Assembly (NCBI RefSeq): GCF_004078655.1
Contig: NZ_RZNC01000001.1
Span: forward strand, 930,001-994,000
Direction of reading: 5' to 3'
Source of the DNA: Labedella populi
GTDB taxonomy: Bacteria; Actinomycetota; Actinomycetes; Actinomycetales; Microbacteriaceae
Length of the DNA: 64,000 nucleotides
The notes beneath the pieces are model-generated. The model was not told the DNA's origin and ran no database searches. It saw only the letters and a list, made by a program, of their open reading frames with translations. The stretch's first letter is position 1. The number at the start of each line of letters is the position of its first letter. Made by a program: the position numbers and the translations under genes. This document shows positions 1 through 8,548 of the stretch, piece by piece.

Positions 1-259
1 GATCCTCGTCGATCAGCTCGGCGAGCGGTCGAGCACCCTGCTGTTCGTCACCGGCCGCAGCGGCCCGCGCCCCACGACCGATCACGCGCGGGTCATCGAA
101 CTCCCCGTCGACCTCTCCGACGGCCCCGGCTTCTCGATCGTGGCATCTGTCGTCACCCAGCGCCTCGCACTGCTGGCCTCCGACGCCCTCGGCATCGACA
201 TCGACGAGCCCGCGTTCACGAGACTCGACACCAAGACCGCCCTTCCGGACGCACGATGA
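1..259 (+). CDS. SIS-domain sugar isomerase/deaminase-like protein, C-terminal part
   Basis: The window opens inside a gene; the last 85 codons are present and end at TGA 257-259. The visible part contains an alternating beta-alpha stretch (LLFVTGRSG, then a VIELPVDL strand) followed by a long helix with QRLALLASDALGIDIDEP and a closing DTKTAL segment. This tail resembles SIS-domain proteins of the GlmS/AgaS type, whose C-termini carry a D-P-x-x-L-x-K-x-T-like closing pattern. Known SIS proteins isomerise or deaminate phosphosugars. Its stop overlaps the next start (ATGA), so it is translationally coupled to the kinase. Exact substrate cannot be told; N-terminus lies outside the window. Confidence 0.6.
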   Translation, partial: ILVDQLGERSSTLLFVTGRSGPRPTTDHARVIELPVDLSDGPGFSIVASVVTQRLALLASDALGIDIDEPAFTRLDTKTALPDAR

Positions 260-1179
260 GTGGCGGGGTCATCGCGGGACTCGACGTGGGAGGGACGAAG
301 GCGCACCTGCTCGCCGTCGGTGCGCACGACGGCGACACCGTGGTGGACCGCGTCGTCTCGAACCGGGGATGGACGGGACTGGGGGACCTCGAGCGCCGCG
401 ACGTCCTCGCTCGCATGGCCCTCGAGCACTTCGCCGGCCTCGAGGTGACCGCGATGGTCGCCGGTGTGCACGGGAGCGACAGCCCCGAGCAGCAGCGCAT
501 CCTGACCTCCGGTCTGGCGGGCGGCTTCCTCGTCGCGGAGGTCGTCAACGACTCGGAGCTCATCCTCCCCGCCGGCGGTCGTTCGACGGGCACCGGTGTC
601 GTCGCGGGAACCGGGTCGTCGGCGACCTCGCGGACGGCGGACGGGTCGAGCTTCACGGTCGGAGGGTGGGGATGGGCGCTCGGTGATGACGGCGGCGCCG
701 TCGCCATCGTCCGCGACGCCGCGCGCTCCGTCCTCGAGGCGGCCGACGCGCTCGACACCGACCTGCTCGTGCCCGCTCTGCTGAACGCCCTCGACGTGGG
801 CCACCCCCATGACCTCGGTCACCTGCTCGCCTCCACGGAACCGACCGACTGGGCCGTCACGGCGAGGGCCGTCTTCGAGGCCGCCGAGCAGGGGTCGCCG
901 AGAGCGGTCGCCGTCATCGAGGCCAACGCCGCTGCGCTCGCGGACCTCCTTGGCGTCATCCGGCGTCGGGGCGGTGACATCTCGATCGTCGTCGCGGGAG
1001 GGGGCGTCATGACGGGACAACCGTCGTTCTACGCGGCCTTCCGTCGAGCCGTCGAGGAGCGGCACGGGGACGACGCGCAGGTCGCCCTGCTCTCCGCCCC
1101 ACCCGTCGTCGGCGCCGTGGCTCTGGCCCGTGACCTCGTCGACACCCCCACCCGTCCGGATATCGGGAGGACCCCATGA
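256..1179 (+). CDS. BadF/BadG/BcrA/BcrD-type sugar kinase (N-acetylglucosamine kinase-like)
   Basis: A 307-residue protein of the ASKHA ATPase fold. The N-terminus has the phosphate-1 loop GLDVGGTKAHLL (residues 7-18), the middle has the phosphate-2 loop VVAGTGSSA followed by GGWGWALGDDGGA, and the adenosine motif VVAGGGVM lies near residue 250. These are the BadF-family features found in N-acetylglucosamine kinases. Length is usual. It follows the SIS protein with a 4-base overlap and overlaps the next gene by 4 bases, so it likely phosphorylates the imported sugar before isomerisation or deamination. The substrate is inferred only from context; a glucosamine derivative is the leading guess. 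Confidence 0.75.
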   Translation: MSGGVIAGLDVGGTKAHLLAVGAHDGDTVVDRVVSNRGWTGLGDLERRDVLARMALEHFAGLEVTAMVAGVHGSDSPEQQRILTSGLAGGFLVAEVVNDSELILPAGGRSTGTGVVAGTGSSATSRTADGSSFTVGGWGWALGDDGGAVAIVRDAARSVLEAADALDTDLLVPALLNALDVGHPHDLGHLLASTEPTDWAVTARAVFEAAEQGSPRAVAVIEANAAALADLLGVIRRRGGDISIVVAGGGVMTGQPSFYAAFRRAVEERHGDDAQVALLSAPPVVGAVALARDLVDTPTRPDIGRTP

Positions 1180-2105
1180 CCATCCGCCGCGCGAACGCCC
1201 CGGTCACCTGGGGGGTGTGGGGTCCGCACAGTCTGCCCGCCGGCCGGGAGCCGGCCGACGTCCTGCGCGCCGTCGCCGACGCCGGCTACGACGGCATCGA
1301 GCTCGGAGCCCTCGGGTTCTTCGGGCACGACGAGGAGGTGGCCGACACTCTCGGCTCCGTCGGTCTCGTGAGCGCGGGAGCCTACGTTCCGCTCCGCGTC
1401 TTCGAGGGGGAGGAGGCGCTCGCAGCGGACCTCGCCGCGCTGCAGGACGTGGCGCGCGTGCTCGTCCTCTCAGGAGCGACCGGTCCGCTCATCCTCGCCG
1501 AGGAGACAGTCCCCTCCATCAAGAGGCACGTCGCGCGTGGCGGCCGGCACCCGGAGCTCGACCTCGACGACGACCAGTGGAGGGAACTCGTCCGGATCGT
1601 CCGACACGCCGTCGCCCTCACCGAGGACGCCGGGCTGACGGCCAGTTACCACCCCCACACGGGCACCCATGTCGAGCAGCCCGGCGAGGTGGATCGGCTC
1701 CTCGAGTCGACGGACGTCGGCCTCACCCTCGACACGGGCCACGCGCTCGCCGGAGGCGACGATCCCGTCAATCTGGCGCGACGCTGGGCCGGTCGACTCA
1801 ACCACGTGCACATCAAGGACATCGTCGTGGCGCCCGTGCACCGCGCCAGCCGCGACGGCACCGAGTTCGGCATCGCGGACGTCTCCGTGCCGCTCGGTGA
1901 GGGCGACGCGGACCTCGTGCCGTTCCTCGACACGCTCCGCACGCAGCACTACGCGGGCTGGATCGTCGTGGAGCAGGACCGACGCCCGGACGGCGGTCAC
2001 GACCACGCGGCCGTCGACCGCGAACAGGCCAGGAACCTGGCCTGGCTCGATGATCACATCCCCTATCCACCCGACCACCGTGGTCACACAGAGGAGAACT
2101 CATGA
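1176..2105 (+). CDS. Sugar phosphate isomerase/epimerase, IolE-like TIM barrel
   Basis: A 309-residue xylose-isomerase-like TIM barrel. Visible family signatures are GYDGIELGALGFFG early, the metal-site region SYHPHTGTHVE near residue 165, LTLDTGHALAGGDDP near residue 188, HVHIKDI near residue 210 and the late GWIVVEQDRRP strand. This arrangement matches inosose dehydratase (IolE) and related hydroxypyruvate isomerase-like enzymes. The start is ATG 1176, preceded by GGGAGGA and overlapping the kinase stop. Its place in a kinase/ABC/dehydrogenase operon suggests conversion of a keto-sugar or inositol-like intermediate, possibly together with the dehydrogenase at the operon end. Exact reaction unknown. 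Confidence 0.75.
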   Translation: MTIRRANAPVTWGVWGPHSLPAGREPADVLRAVADAGYDGIELGALGFFGHDEEVADTLGSVGLVSAGAYVPLRVFEGEEALAADLAALQDVARVLVLSGATGPLILAEETVPSIKRHVARGGRHPELDLDDDQWRELVRIVRHAVALTEDAGLTASYHPHTGTHVEQPGEVDRLLESTDVGLTLDTGHALAGGDDPVNLARRWAGRLNHVHIKDIVVAPVHRASRDGTEFGIADVSVPLGEGDADLVPFLDTLRTQHYAGWIVVEQDRRPDGGHDHAAVDREQARNLAWLDDHIPYPPDHRGHTEENS

Positions 2106-3469
2106 ATCGCACCAAGAGCAGGCCGCTCGCTGCGGCCATCGGCATCACGACGGCGATACTGCTCGCCGGGTGCGCGCCCGGGTCCGGGCAGCGCACCGAC
2201 ACCGCGGAGGTCGAGGAGATCACCGAGCCGGTGACGGTCGAACAGGTCGCCGACCTGGGCGACGTGACACTGCGGGTCTGGGCCGATGCGGGCGAGGAGA
2301 GCATGCTCGACGCCCTCGTCCAGCAGTACGAGGAGACCTACGACAACGTCACCGTCGATGTGACCATCAAGGGATGGGACGACCTGATGGGCACGGTCGT
2401 CAACGCGATGAACGGCGACAACGCACCCGACGTCACGAACGGCAACCAGGGCTTCGCCATCATGGGGACGATGGTGAAGGGCGGGATGCTCCGCCCCATC
2501 GATGATGTCATCTCGGCCTACGGCATCGACGAGGGGCTGCCGGAGAGCGGTTTCGACTCCATGCGCTGGAACGCCGACGGCACGCAGTGGGGGAGCGGGA
2601 GCATCTACGGCATGGGTGGAGCGACGCAGCCGCTCGGGCTCTTCTACAACCGCGCGAAGCTCGACGCGCTCGGGCTCGAGGTGCCGGACTCCATCGGCGA
2701 GCTCGAGGAGGCGCTCGCCGCGGCGAAGGCCGGCGGCGAGACGCCCATCCAACTCGGCAACTCCGACCAGTACCCGCTCGGCTCCCACGTACTCGGGATC
2801 CTCATCAACATGTACGCGGCTCCGGCGAAGGTGAACGAGTGGATCGCGGGCGGATCGGACGCGTCCTTCGACAGCCCCGGCATCCGGGCGGCCCTCGATA
2901 AGCTCGCCGAATGGGGTGAGAAGGGCTACTTCGCCCCCGGGTACGACGGTCGTTCGCTCGATGACGCCGTCGGTGCCTACGGCGAGGGGGACGGAGTGTT
3001 CTTCCTCGGCGGGTCGTTCAACGGCTCGAAGCTCGCCGCCGTGGATCCCGACGCGTTCGGCTACACCCTGCTGCGCGCGGAGAGCGGGGAGTACGTCACG
3101 ACCGGCACCTTCGGGACCCCGTGGCACATCAGCTCGAAAAGCTCGATCCAGCCGGCGGCGATCGCGTTCCTCAGCATGATGCTCAGTGAGGACTTCGCCC
3201 AGACATACGCCGACAACAGCCGGCTCCCCGTCGCCGACCTCGACGGCGTCACCGCGACCGGCTCGATGCACCAGTCCCAGCTCGACGCCGCCCAGGCCCT
3301 CTTCGCCGATGGCGCGTTCGTCGGCTACCTCGACTGGGCCACCCCGACGATGCAGCGCACCCTCGGCGCCGGGGCGCAGGAGCTGCTCGGCGGACAGATG
3401 AGCGTCGACGAGTTCATCGAGAGCGTGCAGTCCGACTGGTCCGACTACCAGACCGAGCGCACGGGCTGA
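2102..3469 (+). CDS. Extracellular sugar-binding lipoprotein of a CUT1 ABC transporter
   Basis: A 455-residue family 1 solute-binding protein. It starts with a basic n-region and hydrophobic segment ending in the lipobox LLAGC (Cys24), so it should be exported and lipid-anchored. The mature part has the cluster features of MalE-type proteins: DVTLRVWADAGEES, then the NAMNGDNAPDVTNGNQG region and GLFYNRAKLDALGLEVPDS. It precedes two permeases and no ATPase is found in the operon. Expected role: capture of an oligosaccharide or amino-sugar outside the membrane. ATG 2102 follows GAGGAGAACTC, a good ribosome-binding site, and overlaps the previous stop. Confidence 0.9.
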   Translation: MNRTKSRPLAAAIGITTAILLAGCAPGSGQRTDTAEVEEITEPVTVEQVADLGDVTLRVWADAGEESMLDALVQQYEETYDNVTVDVTIKGWDDLMGTVVNAMNGDNAPDVTNGNQGFAIMGTMVKGGMLRPIDDVISAYGIDEGLPESGFDSMRWNADGTQWGSGSIYGMGGATQPLGLFYNRAKLDALGLEVPDSIGELEEALAAAKAGGETPIQLGNSDQYPLGSHVLGILINMYAAPAKVNEWIAGGSDASFDSPGIRAALDKLAEWGEKGYFAPGYDGRSLDDAVGAYGEGDGVFFLGGSFNGSKLAAVDPDAFGYTLLRAESGEYVTTGTFGTPWHISSKSSIQPAAIAFLSMMLSEDFAQTYADNSRLPVADLDGVTATGSMHQSQLDAAQALFADGAFVGYLDWATPTMQRTLGAGAQELLGGQMSVDEFIESVQSDWSDYQTERTG

Positions 3470-4404
3470 TGACGACGGCTCCCGCCGTCCTCACGGTCGC
3501 CGACCGGGGCGCGCGTCGCGCGCGCTCCGGTCGGCCGGGACGCGCCCGCTCGCGCCACTACCTCTACCTGGTGCCCGGCTTCGCGCTGTACGCGGCGTTC
3601 ACGCTCGCGCCGCTCGTGCAGACCATCCAGTACTCCTTCTACGACTGGGACGGCATCACGGAGGCGACGTGGGCCGGCGTCGACAACTACGTCGCCGTCA
3701 TCACCGACCCCGTGAGCCGCTCCACGTTCGGGCACTCGATCGTCTTCATCTTCTTCTACACGGTGCTCCCGACGATCATCGGGCTCCTCATCGTCGCCGT
3801 CATGAGCAGGGTCCGCATCCGGTTCCTCACCGTCTTCCGCACGGTCCTGTTCCTGCCGCAGATCCTCGCCACCGTGGTCATCGCCGTCGCCTGGCGCTGG
3901 ATCTTCGCGCAGGACGGGCCGATCAACGCGATCCTCGATCTGCTGAGTCTCGGAGCCCTGTCCCGGGCGTGGCTCGGCGACTTCGCGACGGCGCTGCCGG
4001 CCGTCGGGCTGATCGGCACGTGGATCATGTACGGGCTCTGCATGGTGCTCTTCGTCGGCGGCGTGCAGAAGATCCCCGTCGAGCTCTACGAGGCGGCCCG
4101 CATCGATGGCGCCGGTCCCGTCCGGGAGTTCTTCAGCGTGACCCTCCCCGGTCTGCGCGGTGAGATCTCGATCGCACTGGTCCTGACGGTCACGAACGCG
4201 CTCCGAAACTTCGACATCGTCTGGAACACCACGTCGGGGGGCCCGGGCACCTCGACGCTCGTGCCGAGCTACCTCATCTACGAGGGGGCCTTCGTGACCC
4301 GCGAGGTCGGCTTCGCCGCGGCGGCGAGCGTGGTCCTCACGCTCCTCATCCTCGTGATCACCGGTGCGATCACCCGACTGCTGCGATCGGGGGCCGATCG
4401 ATGA
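3469..4404 (+). CDS. Carbohydrate ABC transporter permease, MalF type
   Basis: A 311-residue inner-membrane permease with six predicted hydrophobic segments, beginning at the HYLYLVPGFALYAAF helix after a basic cytoplasmic N-terminus. The cytoplasmic EAA loop that docks the ATPase is visible as ELYEAARIDGAGPVREFFSV near residue 203. It starts at ATG 3469, overlapping the lipoprotein stop by one base, and overlaps the second permease by four bases, which indicates one translationally coupled transporter unit. Substrate is that of the lipoprotein upstream. A shared MsiK-like ATPase encoded elsewhere would be needed to power it. Confidence 0.9.
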   Translation: MTTAPAVLTVADRGARRARSGRPGRARSRHYLYLVPGFALYAAFTLAPLVQTIQYSFYDWDGITEATWAGVDNYVAVITDPVSRSTFGHSIVFIFFYTVLPTIIGLLIVAVMSRVRIRFLTVFRTVLFLPQILATVVIAVAWRWIFAQDGPINAILDLLSLGALSRAWLGDFATALPAVGLIGTWIMYGLCMVLFVGGVQKIPVELYEAARIDGAGPVREFFSVTLPGLRGEISIALVLTVTNALRNFDIVWNTTSGGPGTSTLVPSYLIYEGAFVTREVGFAAAASVVLTLLILVITGAITRLLRSGADR

Positions 4405-5216
4405 AGGCCTCGCTCAAGGAGAGCATCGCCGGACACGCCTTCCTCATTGCCGGCGCGGTCATCGCCCTCTACCCGTTCCTGTCGATCATGGCGCAGGCAC
4501 TCAGCCCGGCGCCGGGGAGCACGGCGAGCGGGCCGACGCTCGAGAACTTCGAGTCGGCGTGGACGCGCGGCGGTTTCAGCCTGTCGCTCTTCTCGAGCGC
4601 CTTCGTGGCGCTCGCGGTCGTCGCGGTCACGGGTTTCGTGGCCGCTCTCGCCGGCTACGCCCTGTCGGTGCTGAAGGTGCGGTGGCGCGGTCTCATCATG
4701 GCCGTTCTGCTCATCGGGCTCGTCCTCCCCTCGGAGGCGCGCATCATCCCGCTCTATGACATGATGTCGAGCCTCGGTCTCCTGAACACGTACTGGGCGC
4801 TCATCCTGCCGCAGATCGCGAGTTCGTTCTCGCTCGCCACCTTCTGGATGGCGAACTACTTCGGCGCGCTGCCCTCGAGCCTCGCCGAGGCCTCGTCGCT
4901 CGACGGCGCGAACAGCTGGCAGACCCTGCGGCACGTGTATGCGCCGCTCGGCATGTCGGCCCTCGCGACCCTCAGCTGTCTCGTGTTCCTCTATACCTGG
5001 AACGAGTTCATGCTCGCCCTCGTCCTCATGCCGGACGACGCGAGCGTACAGACCGCGCCGCTCTCCCTGTCGTTCTTCGCGGGGAACGAGCGCAACACGG
5101 AGCCGGAGGTCATCGCGGCCGCGGCCGTGCTGGTGGCCCTCCCCGTCGTCATCGCCTATGCCTTCCTGCAGCGGCGATTCATGTCCGGACTTCTGGAAGG
5201 AGCCGTGAAGGAATGA
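4401..5216 (+). CDS. Carbohydrate ABC transporter permease, MalG type
   Basis: A 271-residue partner permease with six hydrophobic segments. The EAA loop appears as AEASSLDGANSWQTLRHVY near residue 165, and the early helix HAFLIAGAVIALYPFLSIM is typical of MalG-type subunits. It overlaps the previous permease (ATGA at 4401) and the following dehydrogenase (ATGA at 5213). It forms the second half of the membrane channel. Length is slightly short but within the family range, and no frame disruption is visible. Confidence 0.9.
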   Translation: MKASLKESIAGHAFLIAGAVIALYPFLSIMAQALSPAPGSTASGPTLENFESAWTRGGFSLSLFSSAFVALAVVAVTGFVAALAGYALSVLKVRWRGLIMAVLLIGLVLPSEARIIPLYDMMSSLGLLNTYWALILPQIASSFSLATFWMANYFGALPSSLAEASSLDGANSWQTLRHVYAPLGMSALATLSCLVFLYTWNEFMLALVLMPDDASVQTAPLSLSFFAGNERNTEPEVIAAAAVLVALPVVIAYAFLQRRFMSGLLEGAVKE

Positions 5217-6334
5217 GCATGGACACCACGTCCGGACGGAGGACGCGTCTCGGCATCGTCGGACTCGGGTTGATCACGCAGAGCGTGCACCTGCCGAACC
5301 TGCGGGCGATGGCGGACCGCTTCGAGATCGTGAGGGTGTGCGACCTCTCGGCGAGCGTCGCCGAGAGGATCGCCGCTGACCTCGGCGCCGCGCACGGGAC
5401 GGCGGCTCAGGAGGTCATCGACGATCCCGCCGTCGACGCCGTGCTCCTCGGCACCCCCGGGGCGCACTCCGGGCTCGCTCGCCGGGCACTCGAGGCGGGG
5501 AAGCACGTCTTCGCCGAGAAGCCGTACGCCTACGATCCCGCGGTCGCCGAGCGGGATGCGGTGTTCGCCGCGTCGGCCGGGCTCGTCCTGCAGGTCGGCT
5601 ACATGAAGATGTACGAGCCCGCGATGGCGGAGGCGCGACGGCGTCTGCCCGAAATCGGCGCGGTCCGGCTCGTGCGGATGACCGTCCTGCATCCCTCGGA
5701 CGAGCACCAGACGACGGGCATCCCGGTGCTGCGCGGCTCCGACGTCTCGGACGACGTGATCGAGGCGGCCGTGGCGGCGAACCGACGGGAGGTCGCCGAT
5801 GCGCTCGCCGCCGATCCTCTGGTCGATCCCGTGCTGTTCCGCAACGTCCTGCACGGATCGGTGTGCCATCAGGCCGCCGTGCTGCGGGCGCTGCTCCCGA
5901 ATGACGAGGCATCGGTGTCCTGGGCCGACGCGGACACGGCGTCGGCGGGGGAGCGCACCGGGCCGCCTCGGCTCCAGGTCGCCGGGCGGCTCTCGGGCGG
6001 GGCGCAGTGGTCGCTGTCCTGGAACTGGCTGGCGGACCACCCCGAGTACAGCGAGTGGGTGGAGGTCTTCGGGGACGCCGGCTCGATGCGGATCGATCTC
6101 CCCGGCCCGTACGGCGACCGGACGAGCGCGACGCTGACGGTGACGAGCGCCGCGGTGACGGAGGAGACGTCATCAAACGGCGGCTTCTGGGACCCGGGCG
6201 AGCCCGGCGCCTTCGTGCGCGAGCTGGCCGCGTTCTCCGACGCGATCCGCGGGGGAGCCCCAGTGCTGTCGACCGCGGAGGGTGCGGCGGCCGACGCCGG
6301 TCTCCTCCGGGAGATCGCCCGCCGGCTCGTGTGA
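5213..6334 (+). CDS. Gfo/Idh/MocA family NAD(P)-dependent sugar dehydrogenase
   Basis: A 373-residue oxidoreductase. The N-terminal Rossmann domain opens with LGIVGLGLITQSVHLPNL, and the family lysine motif FAEKPYAYD is near residue 103. The C-terminal half holds the RNVLHGSVCHQAAVLR segment corresponding to the catalytic histidine region, followed by a beta-sheet dimerisation domain. Family members oxidise or epimerise sugars, inositols and their phosphates. It is the last gene of the operon, starting at an ATGA overlap, and is followed by a strong hairpin terminator. With the TIM-barrel enzyme it may form an oxidation/isomerisation pair; the substrate is unknown. Confidence 0.85.
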   Translation: MSMDTTSGRRTRLGIVGLGLITQSVHLPNLRAMADRFEIVRVCDLSASVAERIAADLGAAHGTAAQEVIDDPAVDAVLLGTPGAHSGLARRALEAGKHVFAEKPYAYDPAVAERDAVFAASAGLVLQVGYMKMYEPAMAEARRRLPEIGAVRLVRMTVLHPSDEHQTTGIPVLRGSDVSDDVIEAAVAANRREVADALAADPLVDPVLFRNVLHGSVCHQAAVLRALLPNDEASVSWADADTASAGERTGPPRLQVAGRLSGGAQWSLSWNWLADHPEYSEWVEVFGDAGSMRIDLPGPYGDRTSATLTVTSAAVTEETSSNGGFWDPGEPGAFVRELAAFSDAIRGGAPVLSTAEGAAADAGLLREIARRLV

Positions 6335-6371
6335 CTCGAGGTCCGGGCTTGCGTCCGCCGCCCGGAGACGA

Positions 6372-6410
6372 AAAGGGTGGCGGGTCCCTGGACGAGACCC
6401 GCCACCCTTT
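6372..6410. terminator. Bidirectional rho-independent terminator hairpin
   Basis: A perfect 15-bp stem (6372-6386 with 6396-6410) encloses a 9-base loop. The stem begins AAAGGG and ends CCCTTT, so each strand reads into T residues. It sits between the sugar operon on the plus strand and the MFS gene on the minus strand and can end both transcripts. Confidence 0.9.
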
Positions 6411-6426
6411 CACCGTCACGGCGACG

Positions 6427-7851
6427 TCAGGCGTTGATGTCGATGTCCTTCGTCTCCTTCGAGAGGAGGAGTGCGATGAGCGTCAGCACACCCATCACCG
6501 AGAGGTAGACGCCGACCCAGAACGGACTGCCGTCGGCGGAGGACCAGAGCCACAGCGCCACGATCGGAGCGAGGGCCGCGCCGAGGATCGAGCTCACGTT
6601 GTAGCTGATCGCCGAACCGGTGTACCGCACGTTCGTCGGGAACAGTTCGGGCAGCAGCGCGCCCATCGGGCCGAACGTCGAGCCCATGAGCGCGAAGCCC
6701 AGCACGAGGAACAGGATCACGGCCGGCGTGCCGCCGCCGAGCATCGGGACGAAGAGGAATCCGAACACGATGATGAGCGACGTGACGACGATGAGCGTCT
6801 TGCGGCGACCGAAGCGGTCTGCGAGCGGTCCGGACACGAGCGTGAAGATCCCGAAGAACACGACACCGAAGATGAGCATGAGCACGAAGTCGGTGTACGA
6901 GTAGCCGAGTCCCGGATAGAAGGCCGCGCGGAACGCCTCCTCGTTGAACGGGTTGCCGGCCTTCTCAGCAGCGGCCTGCGCCGCAGCCGCGTCGACATCA
7001 CTCGCCTTCGTTCCGTAGGTGAGCGTGAAGTTCGTCATGAGGTAGAAGAGCACGTAGGTCGCGAGCATGATGAACGTGCCGAGGATGAGTTCGCGCCAAT
7101 TCGACCGGAGCACGGTGCCGAGCGGCAGCTTCCGCACCGCACCGCGGTCGACGGTCTTCTGGAACGCGGCCGACTCGACGAGTCGGAGGCGGACCCACAG
7201 GCCGATGACGACCATGACGGCGGAGAAGAGGAACGGGATGCGCCAGCCCCAGTCGTCGAACGCCGGCGAGGGGGTCCCGGGTGCAGCGGAGTTCGGGAGA
7301 ACCGCGTTGATGATGAGGAAGATGCCGTTCGCGATGATGAAGCCGAGCGGGGCACCGAGCTGGGGGAACGTGCCGTACCAGGCGCGCTTGCCGGCGGGGG
7401 CGTTCTCGGTCGCGACGAGGGCTGCGCCGCTCCACTCGCCGCCGAGCGCGAAGCCCTGGGCGAGGCGGAGGATCAGCAGCAGGAGCGCGGCGAACCAGCC
7501 GATGTTCTCGTACGTCGGCAGCACACCGATGAGGAAGGTCGCGATGCCCATCGTGAGCAGGGAGGCGACGAGGGTGGCCTTCCGCCCGAACTTGTCGCCG
7601 AAGTGACCGAAGACGACGGCGCCGACGGGTCGCGCGATCATGGCGGCCCCGAAGGTCGCGAACGACGCGAGGAGCGACGTCGTCTCGTCGGCGGCCGGGA
7701 AGAAGAGCCGCGGGAACACGAGCACGGCGGCCGTCGCGTAGACGTAGAAGTCGTAGAACTCGATCGTCGTGCCGACGAGGCTCGCGAGGATGACACGCGA
7801 GCGGGGATTGGCGGGAGTGGTACCGGAGGGTACGGAAGCGGTGCGAGACAT
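6427..7851 (-). CDS. MFS transporter, metabolite:H+ symporter (MHS) family
   Basis: A 474-residue membrane protein with twelve predicted helices. It has the MHS opening ASLVGTTIEFYDFYVYATAA, the loop 2-3 motif GHFGDKFGRK and the characteristic RLAQGFALGGEWSGAAL segment. MHS transporters import organic acids, betaines or aromatic acids with protons (ProP, ShiA, KgtP are examples). The start at 7851 is preferred because the protein then begins MSRTASVPSG directly before the first helix; an in-frame ATG 54 bases upstream has no ribosome-binding site. It is a single-gene unit between the sugar operon and ribH. Substrate cannot be assigned. Confidence 0.85.
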   Translation of the reverse strand: MSRTASVPSGTTPANPRSRVILASLVGTTIEFYDFYVYATAAVLVFPRLFFPAADETTSLLASFATFGAAMIARPVGAVVFGHFGDKFGRKATLVASLLTMGIATFLIGVLPTYENIGWFAALLLLILRLAQGFALGGEWSGAALVATENAPAGKRAWYGTFPQLGAPLGFIIANGIFLIINAVLPNSAAPGTPSPAFDDWGWRIPFLFSAVMVVIGLWVRLRLVESAAFQKTVDRGAVRKLPLGTVLRSNWRELILGTFIMLATYVLFYLMTNFTLTYGTKASDVDAAAAQAAAEKAGNPFNEEAFRAAFYPGLGYSYTDFVLMLIFGVVFFGIFTLVSGPLADRFGRRKTLIVVTSLIIVFGFLFVPMLGGGTPAVILFLVLGFALMGSTFGPMGALLPELFPTNVRYTGSAISYNVSSILGAALAPIVALWLWSSADGSPFWVGVYLSVMGVLTLIALLLSKETKDIDINA

Positions 7852-8020
7852 GAAGCCTGACGTCCTGAGAGTGAGCGAAGTGAGATGACCGCGGTCCGCG
7901 GGCACGCCGTTCGTGCCCGTACCGACGGTGGAGAGTGGGGAGGTCCGCTCGTGACGGACCCCGTAACCCTACGCCCGCTGTGAATCCGATGCCAATCCGC
8001 GCCGCACGGCGGCGAGCGCG

Positions 8021-8491
8021 CTAGGAGCGCAGCGACCGGAGCGCGACGGCGGTCGCGACCGCGGCCTCGGCGGCCTCGCGGCCCTTGTCCTCCTTGGAAC
8101 CGGGGAGGCCGGACCGATCGATGCCCTGCTGCTCGTCGTCGAGGGTCAGCACGCCGAACCCCACGGGCTTGCCGGTGTCGAGTGCGACCCGCGTGAGACC
8201 GTCGGTCGCGGCCGCCGAGACGTACTCGAAGTGCGGGGTCCCGCCGCGGATGATGACGCCGAGCGCCACGACGGCGTCGGCCCCCGCTTCGAGAGCCGCC
8301 TTCGAGACCACCGGCAGCTCGAAGCTTCCAGGCACCCGCACGAGCCGGTACGAAGCGCCGGATTCCTCGAGCGCGGCCGACGCGCCCGCGATGAGCGCCT
8401 CGCTGATGGTCTCGTGCCAGCTGCCGGCGACGATGACGACGTCGAGGCCGCTGCCGTCGACGGAGATGTCGGGTGATCCTGCACCGCTCAT
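8021..8491 (-). CDS. ribH: 6,7-dimethyl-8-ribityllumazine synthase
   Basis: A 156-residue lumazine synthase. It condenses 5-amino-6-ribitylaminouracil with 3,4-dihydroxy-2-butanone 4-phosphate. Visible active-site segments are [16 protein letters not shown], the [15 protein letters not shown] motif, [16 protein letters not shown] with the catalytic histidine, and [16 protein letters not shown]. Length matches the family. It is the last gene of the riboflavin operon, 57 bases after ribBA, and shares control by the FMN riboswitch upstream of ribD. The coding sequence stops just before the MFS gene region; no clear terminator hairpin follows it. Confidence 0.95.
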   Translation of the reverse strand: MSGAGSPDISVDGSGLDVVIVAGSWHETISEALIAGASAALEESGASYRLVRVPGSFELPVVSKAALEAGADAVVALGVIIRGGTPHFEYVSAAATDGLTRVALDTGKPVGFGVLTLDDEQQGIDRSGLPGSKEDKGREAAEAAVATAVALRSLRS

Positions 8492-8548
8492 GAGTGGGCC
8501 GTCCTTCGTGGTCGTGGTGAGAGGGAGATGAGGAGGAGAGGGAAGAGG

